Shown here in pieces: positions 1 through 7,800 of a stretch of 12,019 bases of DNA. A program made the translations under genes and the position numbers. Under the pieces are notes generated by a model. It saw nothing but the letters and a program-made list of their open reading frames with translations. It ran no database searches and had not been told where the DNA came from. This DNA comes from Owenia fusiformis. Lineage: Eukaryota > Annelida > Polychaeta > Sabellida > Oweniidae. Every line of letters starts with the position of its first letter. The first letter of the stretch is position 1. The DNA is taken from contig CAIIXF020000005.1 of the NCBI GenBank assembly GCA_903813345.2, forward strand, positions 4,104,356 through 4,116,374, given 5' to 3'.

Positions 1-1100
1 TTTGCTGAAGGCAATGGGAAACCAGATTTACTGAAATTAACGCCTGAGCAGTTTTGTTGAAAGTAATGGGTGACCAGATTTACTGAAATTAACACCCGAG
101 CAGTTTTGTTGAAAGTAATGGGTGACCAAATTTACTGAAATTAATGCCTGAACAGTTTCTTGAAAGTAATGGGTAACCAGGTTTACTGAAATTAATCCCT
201 GAGCAATTGTTGAAAGCAATGGGTGACCAGATTTACTGAAATTAACGCCTGAACAGTTTTGTTGGAAGTAATGGGTGACCAAATTTACTGAAATCAATGC
301 CTGAACAGTTTTGTTGAAAGCAATGGGTGACCAGATTTACTGAAATTAATGCCTGATGAGTTTGTTGAAATTAGTGGGTGGCCAGATTAGCTGAACGAAT
401 TGGACTGGCAGATTTGCAGTTAATAATGTGTGACCAGATTAGTTAAAATAATGGGTGACCATGTTTACTGAAAGTAATGGGTGACCTCCAGATTTACTGA
501 TTTTAATGCCTGAACAGTTTTGTTGAAAGTAATGGGTGACCATATATACTTAAATTAATGCCTGAATAGTTTTGTTGAAAGTAATGGGCGACCAGATTTA
601 CTGAAAATAATGCTCGAACAGTTTTGTTCAGAGTAATGGGTGCAGACCAGATTAGCTGAAAGAAATGGGCTTGCAGATATTCAGTGAAGAAGACGTGAGA
701 AGATGAGTTGAAAGTAATCGGTGACTGTGGCCATGTTTGCTAAAACTAATGGTTGACCAGATTTTTTTAAAGTAATGAACAAATGAACATCAAAGTAAAG
801 TCTAGTGACATTATTAAAGCGCAACAACAAAGCATATATGTCGACAACATGGGTAAAAAATTAGTCAAAAGTAATGGGTGACCAGGTTTAATAAAAGCAA
901 AAGGGTACATGTACATAATCTGTACCAGAATTGGGTGGGTGACCAGATTTGATGAAAGTAGTGGGCTGGCTATCATATTTGGGTGCGTGACTTAGGCTTA
1001 GATTCGCTTACAGTAATGAGTGACCAGATTTGTTAATTCTTGACCAGATTTTATGTAGATATTGGGTGCTTGAAAGAGATGGGTGAAAGACTTCATCCAA
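1..1100. repeat. 26/52-bp tandem repeat array upstream of KLHL12
   Basis: Near-regular tandem repeats fill the left edge. The phrase ATGGGTGACCAG recurs at about 66, 118, 169, 219, 271, 323, 532 and 584, spaced 50-52 bp. Each 52-bp unit consists of two related 26-bp halves, one starting TTTGTTGAAAGTAATGGG and one starting TTTACTGAAATTAACGCC. They share the pattern TTT..TGAAA.TAA.G..TGA.CAG. Around 451-477 the spacing falls to 26 bp, which shows the monomer directly. Regularity is best in 1-360, partial to about 660, and only scattered TGACCAGATT fragments remain to about 1090. No coding function is apparent. Confidence 0.9.
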
Positions 1101-1649
1101 GGATTTAGAACAGATAGATCATCTTAAACAAACAAATTGACAAGTCCCTTTAACTTTACGTGGCGTGTCATGACACTAAAACCGGAAGTCCGACAAATTT
1201 GGTTATTTATTTACTTTTTGTATATTATGGCATATCTGTTGTTTATACATAGTTAGCATGGATTCAAATGATAAAACTTATCCTTAAAGGTACATATATC
1301 ACATTCGTTTAAAATCGAATTGATAAAGGTGACCGTTTTGACTTTTATTTGTGCTGACTTTACGCAATTGTTTTTCACATATTTTTAGTTGCACTCATTG
1401 TAGCTTGCAGTAAGATTGAATTCAATATACGGTGATATGGAGTATCAGTCTAAATATCCCCTGCAGCTGGCGAATGTACCCCCTGAATTATGTACTTTTG
1501 TGACATGTCAGATTGAACAGGGATACAGAAACTAGAGTAAGGAATAAAGAGATGCAGTGCATCGATGCTATACTCTTGGAGTACTACCAATAGGTTGTAA
1601 GCTCTCTATGTATTTCAATTCATAAAATTCATACACATTATAATATACC
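1101..1649 (+). promoter_or_regulatory. presumed promoter and 5' UTR of KLHL12
   Basis: This is the non-repetitive stretch between the tandem array and the start codon. It contains ACCGGAAGT at 1181-1189, a perfect ETS-family (GABP/ELK type) site common in promoters of widely expressed genes, and an ACGTG core at about 1159. No convincing TATA box is positioned relative to a known start site. A non-coding first exon is possible: there is a donor-like AAAG|GTACAT near 1288 and an acceptor-like CCAATAG at about 1587-1593, but this cannot be decided without transcripts. An in-frame TAA at 1641-1643, nine bases before the ATG, closes the coding frame upstream. Confidence 0.4.
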
Positions 1650-1850
1650 ATGGAGTTCACAGCTGATTCACCCGAACGTCACATCTTCACAGAGAGCCAT
1701 GCAAAGTCTATTCTAACCACAATGAATAATTTACGTAAGACTGGTGCACTTTGTGACATCACACTTAAGGTTGGCAGTCAGGAGTTTTTGGCGCATCGCA
1801 TTGTTCTAGCTGCATGCAGTGATTACTTCTGTGCCATGTTCACTAATGAG
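1650..1850 (+). CDS. KLHL12: KLHL12 exon 1 (BTB, N-terminal part)
   Basis: 67 codons, phase 0 at the end, donor GAG|GTATGT. It encodes the N-terminal extension and first BTB half, including [23 protein letters not shown] and [18 protein letters not shown], all characteristic of KLHL12. The start sits in a TACCATGG context and follows an in-frame stop. The reading continues open to 1925, but everything after 1850 is intron. Confidence 0.93.
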
Positions 1851-4800
1851 GTATGTTCAATAACATCAATTTTGTATGTAGTGCAAATGCTAAGTAAAGG
1901 AGCAATTAAGCTGTACGATCTTTGACTATTTGCTGTTACAATAAATGTTTTTCTTGCATCTGTTTTTGAAAATATAGATAATAGCTTTGTATGTTCTTTG
2001 CTAAGAGTGATATGAAAAAATCAGTTCTGGACAGAATGATCTTTTGCTCATCAGCAAAGGATTTATTTTCCGATCTGATTCAAATGTGTACACTCATACC
2101 AATGATCCACCAGTTGGCACATGAATATTACTGTATTTCTGTATGATATGCATCTAAGTTGGGCCTGTCATGTTGCATGTAAAAGTGCCAAGTTTTAAAA
2201 AAATAACATTTCTGTTCATTTCTATTTAGATGGCAGAGAAAGGCAAGTCCAGCATAGAGCTTCATGGTTTATCACCAAAGGTGATGAGTGTACTTTTAGA
2301 ATTTGTCTATACTGAATCTGTGAACGTCACAGTGGAAAATGTGCAAGAACTTCTCCCTGCGGCATGTTTACTTCAGTTGTCAGGTAAGTTTTTTCATCCA
2401 GACTTAATATACTAAAATTGTATAACATTTAGGAGGGATTTTGCAGGCTCATTTTGACAATATTATTAGCATAGAGCTAATAAGATTGACTAAGTGTTTT
2501 AAATAATATGGTATGCTTGAACGTTTTATAAAGGGTTGTATACTGGCATATCCTACCTCCTCCTTAAGTGCAATGGATTAACTTGAATCAGCTCCATGTA
2601 GAACAAATAAATGCTTGAATAACATATATAATTCCAATTTCCAAGAAAGTTGTCGAAGCCCTTATAAAACATGTGAAATTATTTTGATTCATCTTCAGAT
2701 GTCACCTAAATGATTGTTTTTTCTGTTTCAGGTGTGAAGCAAGCTTGTGCGGATTTCTTAGAAAGACAATTAGATCCATCCAACTGTTTAGGAATTAAAA
2801 TATTTGCTGAGAATCACTCCTGCGGGACGCTCTTAGAAGCAGCTCAGGAATACACTTGTAAATATTTTGATTACGTCATCAGTCATGAAGAGTTTCTCTC
2901 ACTCAGTGCAGATAACCTGGAAAAACTAGTACAAAGTGATGAAATACAGGTGGGTTATTGGAAGCAAGCTATTTATCAAATTGTAACAACTTTCAAATCA
3001 TGATTGACCATTCATAAGTGATATCCTGCACATACTGAACACTTTTTTGTTCTCAGTTATAATTTTGATGTCTTTTATTGTCTTGTATATTAAGAAAACC
3101 TTGAAATGTGAACACCCGCATTGTACTAATCTATCACCTTTTGTTGGTCCCAGTGGCATTGAATAAGACAACTCCAATTGTGATAAACATATGCACAATT
3201 AACATTTACTCTGTCTGTGTTAAGATTAAATAACATTGATAGAAGTGGACATTTTATTTAGAATCTTAATGTATCGATTCCGTTTCAAGGTTGAATCTGA
3301 GGAAACAGTGTTTGAAGCTATCATAGAATGGGTGAGCTGTGACCCCGAGGAACGTGCAGAATTCACATCACAGCTCATGCAGCATGTCAGGCTGCCTTTA
3401 CTCAGTGCCAAATACTTAACAGATGTGGTTGACAATGAGGTAGGGACATCTTATTCTTACTATAAAGCATGGTGGTCTGTCTGTCATTCTGTCTATGACC
3501 CTTGGCACCCAAACAGATAGAATGATAGTATATAAAACTGGTAAAGGATTCCCACCAAAACTGTTTGAAGGCATTAAGGTAGTTACGCATTTTCAGAGAG
3601 AAAAATGAAATGTCATTTAAATATGTATCCTTTTTAACATGATGCCACAGTATATTATTTTCTATCCTCTGACATAAGTATTTATATATTTTGTTTTCAG
3701 CCTTATATGAAGCAGAGCCACAGTTGCAGGGACTTACTAGATGAGGCTAAGAAATTTCATCTACGTCCTGACTTAAGGGCAAATTTACAGAATGTTAGGA
3801 CAAAACCACGTACAGGTACTTTCAAGCCTGTCACATCATGCAGAAAGATAAAAATGTTTTGCCAAATGTTATACTCATGGAATTAAAAGACCTTGGAACA
3901 TTTTGTCTTATATGTCCTAATATGTCTAATATGAGCATATAGGCAAGAAATCCTTGTTTATAGTACTATGGTATATGTATTACTATTATCATGTATGATA
4001 AAAAATTACATTGAATAACAAAGGAATCTGATGAATATCAGGATGAACACTCATCGCATCATTGTCACTTAAGTGTGAGGTCATGTGACAGGAAGTTGTG
4101 TATCTGATTATTATGTATGAATGGATTGTTATGTTCTAGGTGCTGATGAAATATTAGTCGTATTGGGAGGGTTTGGTAACCAACAGAACCCCATAGACTC
4201 AGTAGAAATGTTCAACCCAAAGTCACAACAATGGACTTCTTTAAGTGTGAGTGAAGAATTCACTTGGATCCTTTGGTTTTCACTTATCTAGGATAAATTG
4301 TTATTTTCAAGTGCAGTAGTTGAGAAATCATTGATGTATATGAAAAAATATTTGGTCTTTTTCAATAATCGTAGTTTCAATTTGGAGGAGAGAGGGTCAG
4401 TGTCATTTACTGGTGACATGTTACCATCAATCGAGGGACTACATGTATGTATTGTATGTGATATATTGCTTGGTGAGCATGCATCTGGGGCAGACACGGA
4501 GCTTGTTTTACTTATGATGCTTATGTTTGTTTCAGACACTTTCTGAAAAGCGCAGATATGTTGCCAGTTCAACAGTGAAGAACAAAGTATATGCTATAGG
4601 AGGCTATGATGGCGTGACTCGGTTAAGGACTGTTGAGGTATTAGATCTGACAGCTGATGACAGTTCAGGAAGTTGGCACCAAGTGGCCAGTATGAACAAT
4701 AGGCGTGGTCTTGCTGCTGCATGTACTTATCAAGGTACCCATGATTCTAAAACTAAAATATTATGTTTAATTTTTTTACATGTTTATTCACATAAGTGAA

Positions 4801-7800
4801 ACTCAGTAGACATACTTATTATGGAGCAAGATTTAAAATGATTGAATCATATACAGTAGTGTTGTCGCGATTAATCGATGCATCGCGATAAACATCGCCA
4901 AAGCTGATTCTGGCGATGCATGGATGTCTGAAACAAAACATCGATGTTTTTAAAAAAAAGCTAACTTGTTAAAAATCACCCTTTCTTATCTTATTTTGAC
5001 GCAAATCGCTTACCTTTCTCATGTCTTATTTCATTTTCCAGTGTTTTCTGACATTCTTTCGCTTTAAAACTGTTTTAGCTAGTCGAAATGAATCATTAAT
5101 TTAAAAAATTACTTTACTTTCATTTCACCATTCCCGGATGTACCAGCGTACTCTTATTAATTTGTTATGTTCGGTATTTTAGTGCATTAGCGTTCGGTAT
5201 TTCAGTGCACTTTTCTCGGACTTTTTCTCGATGAACATCGAAATGTGCATCAATGTTTACAACTGAAAATTGCTGATGCATCGATGTACAATTATGGCAC
5301 ATCGCGACAACACTAATATACAGTAAAACCTGTGTAAGTGGGACACCCTGGATCTACCAAGAAATGTTCCAGTTTCAGAGATTATGGTGAGATTATTGTC
5401 AGTTGTAGGAAAATGTAAAAATAAGATATGTCCACATATTGCGTTTTATGTGAAAGTCGGCCTTTAAGGTTGCATCATGACAGAAATAACAAGGGGCCAA
5501 TGCATTTACTGTAAAAATACTGGTAGATGCATATATGGTACATGTACAACCATATTAACAGATGTATTATTGGTGCAATTTTTTTCTTTTCCAGATATGA
5601 TTTATGTGTGTGGAGGTTTTGATGGAGAACAGAGGCACACAAGCATGGAGCGTTACGATCCTCACATAGATCAGTGGTGCATTATGGGAAACATGACAAC
5701 AGGTATAAAAATTAGCAACATGTTCTTCCAAGATGAATGTTCTCATTCTCAACTGTGTGAAAATCTGACTGTTCTCACAACAGATATAAATAAGTAAATG
5801 TTCTAAAAATGTTCTAAAATGTTCTTTCTTAATTGTATCATGGAGAATTGAAAGCCCATGATTGTATGAGAATTTCTAATTTTAAATAATAAATGTGTAA
5901 TAATAGAAAGACTATAACTAATCTCAAATAGACTACAACTTATAAAAAATAGACAAACATACTTATTGAAATATAATACTAAAGTACTCAACTATATTTA
6001 GAACTGTGTAATTGCATTATCTAGGCCGTGAAGGTGCTGGTCTTGTAGTGGCTGATGATATGTTGTACTGTATAGGAGGATATGATGGCATAGACTTACT
6101 TAACTCTGTAGAGAGATACAATCCTGTACTCTCCACTTGGAACCTGGTAGCACCCATGCTCACTAAATGATTTTAGGTGCAGGGGTGGCAGTTTTGAATG
6201 ATTCCATATATGTGTGTGGGGGCTATGACTCCAGCCACCTTTTCAATGGATATTATTTCAATTTAATGATCTGTTCTATTTTCAATGATTTTAGGTGCAG
6301 GGGTGGCAGTTTTGAATGATTCCATATATGTGTGTGGGGGCTATGACTCCAGCCACCTTTTCAATGGATATTATTTCAATTTAATGATCTGTTCTATTTT
6401 CAATGATTTTAGGTGCAGGGGTGGCAGTTTTGAATGATTCCATATATGTGTGTGGGGGCTATGACTCCAGCCACCTTTTCAATGGATATTATTTCAATTT
6501 AATGATCTGTTCTATTTTCAATGATTTTAGGTGCAGGGGTGGCAGTTTTGAATGATTCCATATATGTGTGTGTGGGGGGGGGCTATGACTCCAGCCACCT
6601 TTTCAAAGGATATTACTTCAACTTAATGATCTTTACTATTTTCAATGATTTTAGGTGCAGGAGTGGCAGTTTTGAATGATTCCATATATGTGTGTGGGGG
6701 CTATGACTCCAGTCACCTTTTCAATCGGTATTATTTCAACTTAATGATCTTTACTATTTTCAATGATTTTAGGTGCAGGAGTGGCAGTTTTGAATGATTC
6801 CACATATATGTGTGTGGGGGGTGGGGCTATGACTCCAGCCACCTTTTCAATCGGTATTATTTCAACTTAATGATCTTTACTATTTTCAATGATTTTAGGT
6901 GCAGGAGTGGCAGTTTTGAATGATTCCATATATGTGTGTGGGGGCTATGACTCCAGCCACCTAGATAGTGTAGAATGCTACAACATCAGAATGGGGCAAT
7001 GGAGTTTTGTGCAATCCATGTCTGGCCCCCGCTGTTACGTTGGAGCATGTATACTCAAAGGACATCTCTATGCAATTGCAGGGTAAGTTGAATGTTTTTT
7101 TAGCATTACATAATGTGCACATTGTCATTGTATTTGCCTACTTCATGCATATTTCTGGATGTTCATCTATTCAACATCACCTGATGTTGAATGATGCCCT
7201 TTGTGTCCATAGACCATTACTATAGGGATAACTAGATAAAGGTGATTGAATTATGAACAGGGAGTTTTTTTACATCTCTTACATTAGTGTAATTGTAGTT
7301 TTTCCCTACAAGGGCTACACCTGTATAAATATTCATTGATATAGTTACCCCTCATCCTTTCCAACTAGTATTATTTGTTTACATTTGTTATTTTTTAACG
7401 ACAATATATATTGCAGTTTTACAATATATATTGTAGTTAAATAATTGGTGTTGTTTGCTTCTTAGCTTGCAAGTAGTAGATGTTGGTGTCACTTCGAACT
7501 CTCAGCAACACAATATAACTTCCATTTAATTATTCTACTAAAATACTAAGTTGTGTGTTTACTCTTGACTTCAGTGAGGTTAAGGTGTTTTGATTTATCT
7601 TATAGATAACATAACACTTCATTACACAATTTTACTTCACTACACAATATCACATCACTACTATTTCATTTCACTACCAAATTTCTCTTTACTATACTAT
7701 TTCATTTCACTATACTATTTCATTTCACTACCCAATTTCTCTTTACTATACTATTTCATTTCACTACACAATATCACTTCACTACACAATTTCACACTTT

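Larger units (their letters stand above)
4735..5594 (+). other. intron 7 with a hAT element insertion
   Basis: 860 bp, GTACCC to CTTTTCCAG. More than half is a 459-bp hAT-type insertion at 4857-5315. The stretch after it (5319-5460) may be the end of an older Tc1/mariner-pogo-like element. Confidence 0.88.

Noticed and set aside
37-297. Minus-strand open frame of 86 codons with repeated VNLVTHYFQ
   Set aside because: It is generated by the 52-bp tandem array; the repeated peptide just follows the DNA period through successive frames.
1-700. CRISPR-like array
   Set aside because: Units are contiguous homologous repeats without unique spacers, and the window is clearly eukaryotic.
767-976. 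Minus-strand open frame of 69 codons
   Set aside because: It lies in degenerate copies of the same array (SNLVTHP, KPGHPLL) and has no family resemblance.
2998-3590. Minus-strand open frames at 2998-3198, 3226-3435 and 3402-3590
   Set aside because: They are antisense shadows of KLHL12 exon 4 and its introns, with no recognisable domains.
4288-4572. Open frames on both strands at 4288-4572
   Set aside because: Almost all of this is intron 6; the plus frame reaches only the first bases of exon 7 in the wrong frame.
6177-6898. Array copies as extra Kelch blades or mutually exclusive exons
   Set aside because: Each copy holds only 64 bases of the exon, has no donor, and most units are 118 bp, so reading through shifts frame and stops.
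7170-7191. Perfect 10-bp inverted repeat as a functional RNA or terminator
   Set aside because: A short isolated hairpin in an AT-rich intron is expected by chance or as a minor structure; nothing around it supports a function.
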